Shown here: in pieces, positions 1-5,836 of the stretch
How the letters are laid out: each line of letters begins with the position of its first letter
Numbering within the stretch: position 1 is the first letter of the stretch
NCBI GenBank assembly: GCA_947454695.1
Contig: CANGMW010000110.1
Location: forward strand, 1-8,246
Direction of reading: 5' to 3'
Origin: Comamonadaceae bacterium
Lineage (GTDB): Bacteria > Pseudomonadota > Gammaproteobacteria > Burkholderiales > Burkholderiaceae_C
DNA: 8,246 nucleotides
The notes under the pieces: generated by a model
The model's input: only the letters and a program-made list of their open reading frames with translations
Databases searched by the model: none
Told to the model about the DNA's origin: nothing
Made by a program: the position numbers and the translations under genes

Positions 1-607
1 ATTGGCCGCTGACACCAATATGCAGATCGTGCAGCCGACCTCGGCCAGCCAGATCTTCCACGTGTTGCGTCGTCAGATGGTGCGCAACCTGCGCAAGCCG
101 CTGATCATCATGACCCCCAAATCGCTGCTGCGTAACAAGGACGCGACCTCGCCGCTGTCCGAGTTCACGAAGGGCGCTTTCCAGACGGTCATCCCCGATC
201 AGGGCAACCTCAAAGGTGACAAGGTCAAGCGCGTGGTGTGCTGCTCCGGCAAGGTCTATTACGACCTGGTCAAAAAACGCGAAGAGAAAAAACTCGACGA
301 TGTGGCCATCCTGCGCGTCGAGCAGCTCTACCCCTTCCCGCATAAAGCTTTTGCCACCGAACTCAAAAAGTTCCCCAACGCCACCGAAGTGGTGTGGTGC
401 CAGGACGAGCCGCAAAACCAAGGGGCCTGGTTCTTTGTGCAGCACTATGTGCACGAGAACATGCTGGATGGCCAGAAGCTGGGTTATGCCGGCCGCGCTG
501 CATCCGCATCGCCTGCCGTGGGCTATTCGCATTTGCACCAAGAGCAGCAAAAGTCGCTGGTTGAGGCCGCATTTGGCAAGCTCAAGGGTTTCATCCTGAG
601 CAAATAA
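1..607 (+). CDS. sucA: 2-oxoglutarate dehydrogenase E1 component, C-terminal part (5'-truncated by the window)
   Basis: This is the last 201 codons of the thiamine-diphosphate-dependent E1 subunit of the cytoplasmic 2-oxoglutarate dehydrogenase complex. E1 decarboxylates 2-oxoglutarate and transfers the succinyl group to the lipoyl arm of E2. The frame is open through base 2 (base 1 ends the preceding codon), so the TTG at base 2 is an internal Leu codon and not a start. Recognisable family segments are NMQIVQPTSASQIFHVLRRQ near the left edge, the RKPLIIMTPKSLLR block, and the C-terminal WCQDEPQNQGAWFFVQHYV motif, all typical of the transketolase C-terminal region of SucA/OdhA. The stop is TAA at 605-607. 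The downstream neighbours odhB and lpdA supply E2 and E3. The N-terminal domain and the ThDP-binding core lie outside the window. No frameshift is seen in the visible part. Confidence 0.96.
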   Translation, partial: LAADTNMQIVQPTSASQIFHVLRRQMVRNLRKPLIIMTPKSLLRNKDATSPLSEFTKGAFQTVIPDQGNLKGDKVKRVVCCSGKVYYDLVKKREEKKLDDVAILRVEQLYPFPHKAFATELKKFPNATEVVWCQDEPQNQGAWFFVQHYVHENMLDGQKLGYAGRAASASPAVGYSHLHQEQQKSLVEAAFGKLKGFILSK

Positions 608-621
608 GGCAGACCATCCCC

Positions 622-651
622 GGGTCAGGCCGCGCGCAAGTGGCTTGACCC
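622..651 (+). other. Strong intercistronic stem-loop between sucA and odhB
   Basis: The arms GGGTCAGGCC (622-631) and GGCTTGACCC (642-651) can form a 10-bp stem closed by a 10-nt loop. The only imperfection is a G628-U645 wobble, which is stable in plus-strand RNA but would be a C-A mismatch in minus-strand RNA. This favours a role in the sense transcript. No T-tract follows, so it does not look like a classical intrinsic terminator. It may mark an RNA processing, stabilising or partial attenuation site that tunes E1 against E2/E3. The pairing is read directly from the sequence; the function is inference. Confidence 0.6.
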
Positions 652-665
652 ATCCCTCAAATTAA

Positions 666-689
666 TGAGTAGCTTGTCCGAGCTGCTCA
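666..689 (+). other. Second intercistronic stem-loop upstream of odhB
   Basis: The arms TGAGTAGCT (666-674) and AGCTGCTCA (681-689) can pair over 9 bp around a 6-nt loop, with one U670-G685 wobble that again suits the plus-strand RNA. It lies 14 nt after the first hairpin and 11 nt before the AGAGAG ribosome-binding site of odhB, leaving that site exposed. No T-tract follows. It could act with the first hairpin as a tandem mRNA-processing or 5'-end-protecting element. The pairing is seen; the role is inferred. Confidence 0.5.
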
Positions 690-700
690 CCTAAGCGTAA

Positions 701-706
701 AGAGAG
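701..706 (+). promoter_or_regulatory. Ribosome-binding site of odhB
   Basis: The purine run AGAGAG lies 7 nt before the ATG at 714. It fixes this ATG as the start and gives the E2 gene its own translation initiation despite its place inside the operon. Confidence 0.7.
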
Positions 707-713
707 AATTGAT

Positions 714-1970
714 ATGGCGATCGTTGAAGTTAAAGTGCCGCAGTTGTCTGAATCCGTGGCTGAAGCCACCATGCTGACATGGAAGAAAAAAGCCGGTGAA
801 GCGGTGACGGCGGATGAAATCCTGATTGAAATCGAGACCGATAAAGTGGTGCTCGAAGTGCCCGCTCCATCCTCCGGTGTGTTGGCCGAGATCGTGGTGG
901 CCGACGGCGCTACTGTGGTGGCTGAGCAGTTGATCGCACGCATCGACACCGATGGCAAAACCTCTGCCGGTGCCGCTCCGGCTGCAGCCCCTGTCGCCGC
1001 GTCTGTGGCTGCACCCGTCGCAGCTGCTGCACCCATGGGTGGCTCCATGGCCGGTGTGGCCATGCCGGCCGCAGCCAAGCTGATGGCGGACAACAACCTG
1101 GCCGCCGGTTCGGTGGCGGGTTCTGGTCGTGATGGTCGCGTGACCAAAGGTGATGTGTTGTCTGCTGTGGCAGGCGGTGGCGCCAAGGCCGCAGCACCGG
1201 CTGCTATTCCCACCGGTGCGCCCACCAAGTCGCTGCCCCAAGTGGCAGCACCTGCGGTTGACTTGGGCCAACGTCCCGAGCAACGCGTGCCCATGAGTCG
1301 TTTGCGTGCCCGCGTGGCCGAGCGTTTGCTGCAATCGCAAGCAACGGCAGCCATTCTGACCACTTTCAACGAAGTGAACATGGCGCCTGTGATGGAAATG
1401 CGCAAGCGCTTCCAGGACAAGTTCGAAAAAGAGCATGGCGTGAAGATCGGCTTCATGAGCTTCTTCGTGAAAGCGGCCGTGCATGCCCTGAAAAAATACC
1501 CGGTGCTCAACGCCTCGGTCGACGGCAATGACATCGTTTACCACGGCTATTTCGACATCGGTATCGCCGTGGGTTCGCCCCGTGGTCTGGTCGTGCCGAT
1601 CCTGCGAAATGCCGATCAAATGAGCTTTGCTGACATCGAGAAGAAAATTGCCGAGTTCGGTGCCAAGGCCCGTGACGGTAAGCTGAGCATGGAAGAAATG
1701 ACCGGCGGTACTTTCTCTATCTCCAACGGCGGCGTCTTCGGCTCCATGCTGTCTACCCCGATCATTAACCCGCCGCAAAGCGCCATTCTGGGCGTGCATG
1801 CCACGAAGGATCGTGCTGTGGTTGAGAACGGTCAAGTGGTGGTGCGTCCGATCAATTACCTGGCCATGAGCTATGACCACCGCATCATCGACGGCCGCGA
1901 AGCCGTCTTGGGTCTGGTGGCCATGAAAGAGGCGCTGGAAGATCCGGCTCGTCTGTTGTTTGACATCTGA
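714..1970 (+). CDS. odhB: Dihydrolipoyllysine-residue succinyltransferase, E2 component of 2-oxoglutarate dehydrogenase
   Basis: This 418-residue protein (also called SucB) forms the core of the 2-oxoglutarate dehydrogenase complex. It accepts succinyl from E1 on a lipoyl-lysine and passes it to CoA. Domains in order: one lipoyl domain at about 1-77 with lipoylated Lys44 in the ETDKVVLEVPAP motif; an Ala/Pro-rich flexible linker at about 80-115; a peripheral E1/E3-binding domain at about 115-152 (AKLMADNNL through GDVLSAVAG); a second linker; and the catalytic acyltransferase domain from about 190 to the end. The active-site motif SYDHRIIDGREAV carries His389 and Asp393. Length and single-lipoyl architecture are normal for proteobacterial SucB. 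The start is ATG at 714 with AGAGAG 7 nt upstream. The stop is followed after 10 nt by the lpdA ATG. A single lipoyl domain and the position after sucA support succinyl- rather than acetyltransferase. Confidence 0.97.
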   Translation: MAIVEVKVPQLSESVAEATMLTWKKKAGEAVTADEILIEIETDKVVLEVPAPSSGVLAEIVVADGATVVAEQLIARIDTDGKTSAGAAPAAAPVAASVAAPVAAAAPMGGSMAGVAMPAAAKLMADNNLAAGSVAGSGRDGRVTKGDVLSAVAGGGAKAAAPAAIPTGAPTKSLPQVAAPAVDLGQRPEQRVPMSRLRARVAERLLQSQATAAILTTFNEVNMAPVMEMRKRFQDKFEKEHGVKIGFMSFFVKAAVHALKKYPVLNASVDGNDIVYHGYFDIGIAVGSPRGLVVPILRNADQMSFADIEKKIAEFGAKARDGKLSMEEMTGGTFSISNGGVFGSMLSTPIINPPQSAILGVHATKDRAVVENGQVVVRPINYLAMSYDHRIIDGREAVLGLVAMKEALEDPARLLFDI

Positions 1971-1972
1971 GG
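1969..1972 (+). promoter_or_regulatory. Ribosome-binding site of lpdA overlapping the odhB stop
   Basis: GAGG at 1969-1972 includes the last two bases of the odhB TGA stop and sits 8 nt before the ATG at 1981. It supports ATG 1981 over the in-frame TTG at 1960, which would overlap the odhB end and lacks a visible site of its own. The arrangement suggests translational coupling of E2 and E3. Confidence 0.65.
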
Positions 1973-1980
1973 CGAACACC

Positions 1981-3408
1981 ATGAGCAAACAATTTGATGT
2001 TGTCGTGATCGGTGCCGGCCCCGGCGGTTATATCGCCGCCATCCGTGCGGCGCAGCTGGGCATGAATGTGGCTTGTATTGACGAATGGACCAACAACAAG
2101 GGCGGTCCCGCTCCCGGGGGCACCTGTACCAATGTGGGCTGTATCCCCTCCAAAGCCTTGCTGCAGTCTTCAGAACACTTTGACCATGCCAACCACCACT
2201 TTGCCGAACACGGTATTGCGGTAACGGGCATGAGCATGGATATCGGCAAGATGGTGGCCCGCAAGGACGCTGTCGTGAAGCAAAACAACGAAGGCATTCT
2301 TTACCTGTTCAAGAAGAACAAGGTGACCTTCTTCCATGGCCGTGGCTCGTTTGTGAAAGCTGCAGAGCAAGGTTATGAGATCAAGGTGGAGGGCGCTACC
2401 CCTGAGACCCTGGTGGGCAAACACATCATTGTCGCCACCGGCTCCAGCGCCCGTGGTCTGGCCAATGCGCCTTTTGATGAAGAGAACATCCTGTCCAACG
2501 ATGGCGCTTTGCGATTGGGCGCCGTTCCCAAGAAGCTGGGCCTGATCGGCTCCGGCGTGATTGGTTTGGAAATGGGCTCGGTCTGGCGCCGTCTGGGTGC
2601 CGACGTCACGATTCTGGAAGGCATGCCCACCTTCATGGCAGCTGTGGATGAGCAAATCGCCAAAGAGGCGCACAAAGCCTTCACCAAGCAGGGTTTGAAA
2701 ATCGAACTCGGCGCCAAAGTGGGTGAGATCAAAAACACCAAAAAGGGTGTGAGCGTGGCCTGGACCAACGCCAAGGGCGAAGCCCAGACGCTGGACGTGG
2801 ACAAACTCATTGTGTCCATTGGTCGTGTGCCCAACACCACGGGCTTGAACGCCCCGGCCGTGGGCCTGCAGCTCGATGAGCGTGGCGCCGTCGTGGTCGA
2901 TGCCGATTGCCGCACCAGCCTGCCCGGCGTGTGGGCGGTGGGTGATGTGGTCCGTGGCCCGATGCTCGCGCACAAGGCGGAAGAAGAGGGTGTGGCCGTG
3001 GCTGAGCGCATCGCCGGCCAGCATGGCCATGTCAACTTCAACACCATCCCCTGGGTCATCTACACCAGCCCCGAGATTGCCTGGGTCGGCCAGACCGAGC
3101 AGCAGCTCAAGGCGTCCGGCCATGCTTATAAGGCGGGTACCTTCCCGTTCCTGGCCAATGGTCGTGCCCGCGCTTTGGGCGACACCACCGGCATGGTCAA
3201 GTTCCTGGCCGATGCCAACACTGACGAAATTCTGGGCGTGCACATCGTCGGTCCTCAGGCCAGCGAGTTGATTGCTGAGGCGGTGGTGGCGATGGAGTTC
3301 CGCGCCAGCAGCGAAGACATTGCCCGCATCTGCCACGCGCACCCCAGCCTGAGCGAGGCAACCAAAGAAGCCGCGCTGGCCGTGGACAAGCGTACGCTGA
3401 ATTTCTGA
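1981..3408 (+). CDS. lpdA: Dihydrolipoyl dehydrogenase, E3 component
   Basis: This 475-residue flavoprotein reoxidises the dihydrolipoyl arm of E2 and reduces NAD+ to NADH. Visible elements: the N-terminal FAD Rossmann motif VVVIGAGPGGY (Gly11, Gly13, Gly16); the redox disulphide Cys49/Cys54 in GGTCTNVGCIPSK; the NAD-binding motif LIGSGVIGLE with GSGVIG at 190-195; the second FAD motif near VWAVGDV; and the C-terminal dimerisation domain with catalytic His454 and Glu459 in HAHPSLSEA. Length matches the family. The start is ATG at 1981 with GAGG 8 nt upstream. The loop before the disulphide (NNKGGPAPGG) is longer than in E. coli Lpd and looks like the betaproteobacterial 2-oxoglutarate dehydrogenase form. 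As the third gene of the cluster it is probably dedicated to this complex, although E3 subunits can be shared with other 2-oxoacid dehydrogenases. Confidence 0.97.
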   Translation: MSKQFDVVVIGAGPGGYIAAIRAAQLGMNVACIDEWTNNKGGPAPGGTCTNVGCIPSKALLQSSEHFDHANHHFAEHGIAVTGMSMDIGKMVARKDAVVKQNNEGILYLFKKNKVTFFHGRGSFVKAAEQGYEIKVEGATPETLVGKHIIVATGSSARGLANAPFDEENILSNDGALRLGAVPKKLGLIGSGVIGLEMGSVWRRLGADVTILEGMPTFMAAVDEQIAKEAHKAFTKQGLKIELGAKVGEIKNTKKGVSVAWTNAKGEAQTLDVDKLIVSIGRVPNTTGLNAPAVGLQLDERGAVVVDADCRTSLPGVWAVGDVVRGPMLAHKAEEEGVAVAERIAGQHGHVNFNTIPWVIYTSPEIAWVGQTEQQLKASGHAYKAGTFPFLANGRARALGDTTGMVKFLADANTDEILGVHIVGPQASELIAEAVVAMEFRASSEDIARICHAHPSLSEATKEAALAVDKRTLNF

Positions 3409-3435
3409 TGGCGGCTTTGCGACTGATACCGCTGC

Positions 3436-3440
3436 AGGAC
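3436..3440 (+). promoter_or_regulatory. Ribosome-binding site of zapE (supports a GTG start)
   Basis: AGGAC at 3436-3440 lies 5 nt before the GTG at 3446. No in-frame ATG lies nearby, and the protein read from this GTG begins like other ZapE proteins, so the non-ATG start is preferred. Confidence 0.6.
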
Positions 3441-3445
3441 TTGGC

Positions 3446-4546
3446 GTGAATTCGGTCTCCGAGGCTTATCAAGCCGAACTCACCGCGCGGGGTTACCAAA
3501 GTGATCCCGCGCAGTTGCGTGCGGTTGAAGAACTGGAGCGCTGCGCTACGCAATGGGCGCAGTACAAAGAAAAGCGTTCCAACCGCTTGAAGAAGCTCAT
3601 CAACCGCCCGGACATTCCCAAAGGGGTGTACCTGTACGGTGGTGTCGGACGGGGTAAAAGCTTTCTGATGGATTGCTTCTACAACGCGGTGCCCTTGCAG
3701 CGCAAGACCCGTCTGCATTTCCATGAGTTCATGCGCGAAGTCCACCGTGAGCTGGCCGATTTGCAGGGCACGGTCAATCCATTGGATAAGCTGGCTGAAC
3801 AGATCGCGGAAAAATACAAGCTCATCTGCTTTGATGAGTTTCATGTGGCCGACATCACCGACGCAATGATCTTGCACCGGCTGCTCAACGCCTTGTTCAA
3901 AAACGGGGTCGGGTTGGTGACGACCTCCAATTTCAAGCCCGATGATTTGTACCCCAATGGTCTGCACCGGGACCGCATCCTGCCGGCGATTGCTTTGCTC
4001 AACCAGGAGCTGGTCGTATTAAATGTGGACAACGGCACCGACTACCGGCAGCGCACCTTGGAGCAAGTCAAGCTCTACCATGTGCCCCCGGGGGAAGCCG
4101 CTGACCTGGAGATGACCCAGGCCTTTGAAGCCATGGCCGCCTCGCACGACGAAGACCGCATGCTGCACATCGAGTCTCGCCAGATTCTGTCGCGCCGCCG
4201 TGCCGGGGGGGTGGTGTGGTTCGATTTCAAAACCTTGTGTGGCGGGCCTCGCTCACAAAACGATTACCTTGAAATCGCCACCCAGTTTCATACCGTGTTT
4301 CTCAGCGATGTGCCGCACATGCCGGTACGTTTAGCCTCTGAGGCACGGCGATTCACTTGGTTGATTGATGTGCTGTATGACCGCCGTGTCAAACTCATCA
4401 TGTCGGCCGAGGTCCAGGCGCCAGATTTGTACACCGAGGGACCGATGGTGCATGAGTTCGCGCGGACTGTGTCACGGATTGCGGAGATGCAGTCGCATGA
4501 GTTTCTATCCTTGGCACACAGGATGGTGGACACCAGCCTCACATGA
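3446..4546 (+). CDS. zapE: Cell division protein ZapE, AFG1-like AAA ATPase
   Basis: This 366-residue P-loop ATPase belongs to the AFG1/ZapE family, close to the usual length of about 370. In E. coli, ZapE associates with the FtsZ ring and matters for division under low oxygen or heat stress; the mitochondrial relative Afg1/LACE1 acts in respiratory-protein quality control. Visible motifs: Walker A GGVGRGKS at 65-72 with Lys71; Walker B LICFDEF with Asp130 and Glu131; a sensor-1-like VTTSN ending at Asn162; and an HRDR segment soon after. The N-terminal GYQSDPAQLRAVEELE block is characteristic of the family. The start is GTG at 3446 with AGGAC upstream, 37 nt after the lpdA stop. Its TGA overlaps the next gene's ATG in an ATGA quartet. 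Position behind odhB-lpdA suggests co-expression with the TCA enzymes. A seven-G run at 4205-4211 lies in frame and does not break the gene. Confidence 0.94.
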   Translation: MNSVSEAYQAELTARGYQSDPAQLRAVEELERCATQWAQYKEKRSNRLKKLINRPDIPKGVYLYGGVGRGKSFLMDCFYNAVPLQRKTRLHFHEFMREVHRELADLQGTVNPLDKLAEQIAEKYKLICFDEFHVADITDAMILHRLLNALFKNGVGLVTTSNFKPDDLYPNGLHRDRILPAIALLNQELVVLNVDNGTDYRQRTLEQVKLYHVPPGEAADLEMTQAFEAMAASHDEDRMLHIESRQILSRRRAGGVVWFDFKTLCGGPRSQNDYLEIATQFHTVFLSDVPHMPVRLASEARRFTWLIDVLYDRRVKLIMSAEVQAPDLYTEGPMVHEFARTVSRIAEMQSHEFLSLAHRMVDTSLT

Positions 4547-4893
4547 AAGCGCTTTGCCTGATCATTGCCGGTTTGTCCTTGGTGCTGCCCTTAGCGGCGC
4601 AAGAAGCCAAAACAGCTGCCCAATTGGAAATGGATGAACACCGTTCACGTATAGCCACACAGCGTGCGCATGAAGATGCGCGGTATGCGCGACAGCGCGC
4701 TGAGTGTTACCAGCGTTTTGCGGTGAATGATTGCTTGCACAAAGCCCGTGTGAGTCGGCGTCCCCTCATAGAAGAACTCCGGCGGCAAGAAATCATCTTG
4801 AATGACGAGGAGCGTCGTCAATTGGCGTCAGAGCAGATTCAAGCGCTTGAGGACAAGCAACTCAGCAAGTCCGCTGAACGCTCCAAGCCCTGA
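4543..4893 (+). CDS. Small predicted secreted helical protein of unknown function
   Basis: The product is 116 residues and I do not recognise a named function. Residues 1-19 look like a Sec signal peptide: Lys2, a hydrophobic stretch CLIIAGLSLVLPLAA, and a likely signal peptidase I cut before Gln20. Cys5 is too close to the N-terminus to form a lipobox. The mature part is rich in Arg, Glu, Gln and Ala and should be almost wholly alpha-helical, possibly coiled-coil. It holds just two cysteines, Cys55 and Cys64, in ECYQRFAVNDCLHKAR, which could form a periplasmic disulphide across a helical hairpin. A later LRRQEIILNDEERR segment resembles conserved hypothetical proteins I recall from Burkholderiales. 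The ATG overlaps the zapE stop (ATGA), and only a weak distant GGTGGA precedes it, so translation is probably coupled to zapE. It ends 13 nt before the convergent phosphatase gene. Expression is likely; function is unknown. Confidence 0.8.
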   Translation: MKALCLIIAGLSLVLPLAAQEAKTAAQLEMDEHRSRIATQRAHEDARYARQRAECYQRFAVNDCLHKARVSRRPLIEELRRQEIILNDEERRQLASEQIQALEDKQLSKSAERSKP

Positions 4894-4916
4894 GGGTTGG
4901 GTCGCTTCAAAGCGGC
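4883..4916. other. Two adjacent small stem-loops at the convergent gene ends
   Basis: CCAA-g-CCC (4883-4890) can pair with GGGTTGG (4894-4900), leaving the TGA stop of the small secreted-protein gene as a 3-nt loop with one bulged G. Directly next to it, GTCGCT (4901-4906) can pair with AGCGGC (4911-4916) through one T-G wobble, with TCAA in the loop; this loop contains the stop codon of the minus-strand phosphatase (TCA at 4907-4909 on the plus strand). Neither is followed by a T-tract on either strand, so they are at best weak or factor-assisted bidirectional terminators. The pairing is visible; a termination role is inference. Confidence 0.3.
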
Positions 4917-5662
4917 TCGAGCTTCACGATCACCAGCGACAAATTGTCGCCGCCGCCTCGGGCGCGGGAGCGTGCTTTTTCAATCAAAAATTCTGAGCAC
5001 TCTCGGGCTGACAACTTGGCCAAAGCAGTACCCATTTCCGCTGAAGTGAAATAGTGCCAGACCCCGTCACTGCATGCCATGAGGCAATCGCCGGGCCGCA
5101 AGTCTGGGATGTGGTGAACGTCAAAAGGGGGGTCGTTTTCAGTGCCCAGGCAGTTCATCAAGATGTTGGACTGAGGATGCACATTGGCCTGCTCTTCAGT
5201 GATTTCACCGCGCTCGACCAGCGTTTGCACATAGGAGTGGTCCAATGTGCGTTTAATTAATCGCTCCTGGTGGTAATGGTAGATGCGCGAGTCCCCCACA
5301 TGAATCCAATAGCAGTCCCCGCGGGGATTGATGAGGAATGCGGCTAGCGTGCTGTGGGGTTCTTGCTCTGCTGAAATGGCGGTCAATTTGATGACCAGGT
5401 GAGACTCCTCAATCACCTGCTTTAGAAATGCCTGAGGATCGTCCGTGTTCGGGGCATAACGGGCAAAGAGTTGTTTGGCCGTGAGGATCACTTGGTCGGA
5501 TGCTTTGCGCCCGCCGCTGCGCCCGCCCATACCATCGGCCACCACGCACAAAACGCAACCGTTTTCGCGTGGGTGGCTAATCACCACGACCTGGTCTTGC
5601 TGGTACTCCCGGTCGCCTCTGTGAATGCCGGTGGCAGCGGTCAGTCGATACCCTTTAGTCAT
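4907..5662 (-). CDS. PP2C-family protein serine/threonine phosphatase
   Basis: This 251-residue protein is a compact bacterial PPM/PP2C phosphatase, a metal-dependent enzyme that removes phosphate from Ser/Thr. It has no signal peptide or membrane segment and should be cytoplasmic. Motifs in order: GDREYQQD with Asp23 (Gln replaces the more common Asn of NQD); VVADGMGGRSGG with metal-binding Asp43 and Gly44; HVGDSRIY with Asp124; an RTLDHSYVQTLVERGEI segment; LMACSDGVW with Asp199; and GGGDNLSLVIV with Asp239 near the end. All expected metal-binding aspartates are present, so it should be active. It consists of the catalytic domain alone. The ATG is read from 5662 with a GAGAG site 9 nt upstream. 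It runs convergent to the zapE gene set and divergent from the helicase. No partner kinase or FHA-domain gene is in the window, so its substrate cannot be named. Confidence 0.93.
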   Translation of the reverse strand: MTKGYRLTAATGIHRGDREYQQDQVVVISHPRENGCVLCVVADGMGGRSGGRKASDQVILTAKQLFARYAPNTDDPQAFLKQVIEESHLVIKLTAISAEQEPHSTLAAFLINPRGDCYWIHVGDSRIYHYHQERLIKRTLDHSYVQTLVERGEITEEQANVHPQSNILMNCLGTENDPPFDVHHIPDLRPGDCLMACSDGVWHYFTSAEMGTALAKLSARECSEFLIEKARSRARGGGDNLSLVIVKLEPL

Positions 5663-5836
5663 AGTCTGTAGCTCTCTTCTTCCCTGAAGTCATCTTCCAT
5701 CTGGTCGTATTATCAAGGCTTGCGGCAGTTCCTGAAGCACATGAGGCATTTGATTGTTAACCGATATTTTGACCCCCCCATCCCAGATTGAAACAAAGCG
5801 TGCGCTGGATGGTGTGCTTCGCAGGACTTCGCCCTT
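5663..5836. promoter_or_regulatory. Divergent intergenic region between the phosphatase and the helicase
   Basis: This 174-bp gap must hold the 5' signals of both flanking genes. Visible: the phosphatase ribosome-binding site (GAGAG on the minus strand, 5672-5676), the helicase ribosome-binding site (AGGAC, 5823-5827) and a C7 run at 5773-5779. A minus-strand GATAAT at about 5710-5715 could be a -10 box for the phosphatase, but I see no good -35 at 16-18 bp. A plus-strand TATTAT near 5709-5714 overlaps it and likewise lacks a clear -35. No CTG-N10-CAG LexA box is present. I do not assign promoters with confidence. Confidence 0.4.
5823..5827 (+). promoter_or_regulatory. Ribosome-binding site of the helicase gene
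   Basis: AGGAC at 5823-5827 lies 9 nt before the ATG at 5837. An in-frame stop at 5789-5791 and no other start codon between them fix this ATG. Confidence 0.65.

Noticed and set aside
622..651. Intrinsic terminator after sucA
   Set aside because: The stem is strong, but the bases after it (ATCCCTCAAATTAATG) contain no T-run, and odhB and lpdA must be made with sucA, so full termination is unlikely.
1960..1980. TTG start for lpdA giving seven extra residues
   Set aside because: It overlaps the odhB stop region, has no own ribosome-binding site, and the usual MSKQFDVVVIG-type N-terminus begins at ATG 1981 with GAGG at a good distance.
687..1988. Long minus-strand open frame (433 codons) opposite odhB
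   Set aside because: It is a codon-bias shadow of a clear odhB gene: His/Arg/Gly-rich composition, no recognisable domain, and it covers well-conserved E2 motifs on the other strand.
2170..3342. Long minus-strand open frame (390 codons) opposite lpdA
   Set aside because: It mirrors lpdA, is rich in His, Gly and Ala with no motif, and has no plausible start context. The plus-strand product is unmistakable.
3434..3442. Identical 9-mer GCAGGACTT before zapE and before the helicase (5821-5829)
   Set aside because: Both copies coincide with the Shine-Dalgarno site, where similar sequence is expected. No longer repeat extends around them.
3197..3967. Minus-strand open frame (256 codons) across the lpdA-zapE junction
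   Set aside because: It runs antisense to the end of lpdA and to the Walker A and B region of zapE and has no recognisable domain.
5663..5836. Possible LexA/SOS box upstream of the helicase
   Set aside because: Each CTG in the gap was checked for CAG 10 nt downstream and none matches, so SOS control cannot be claimed from this sequence.
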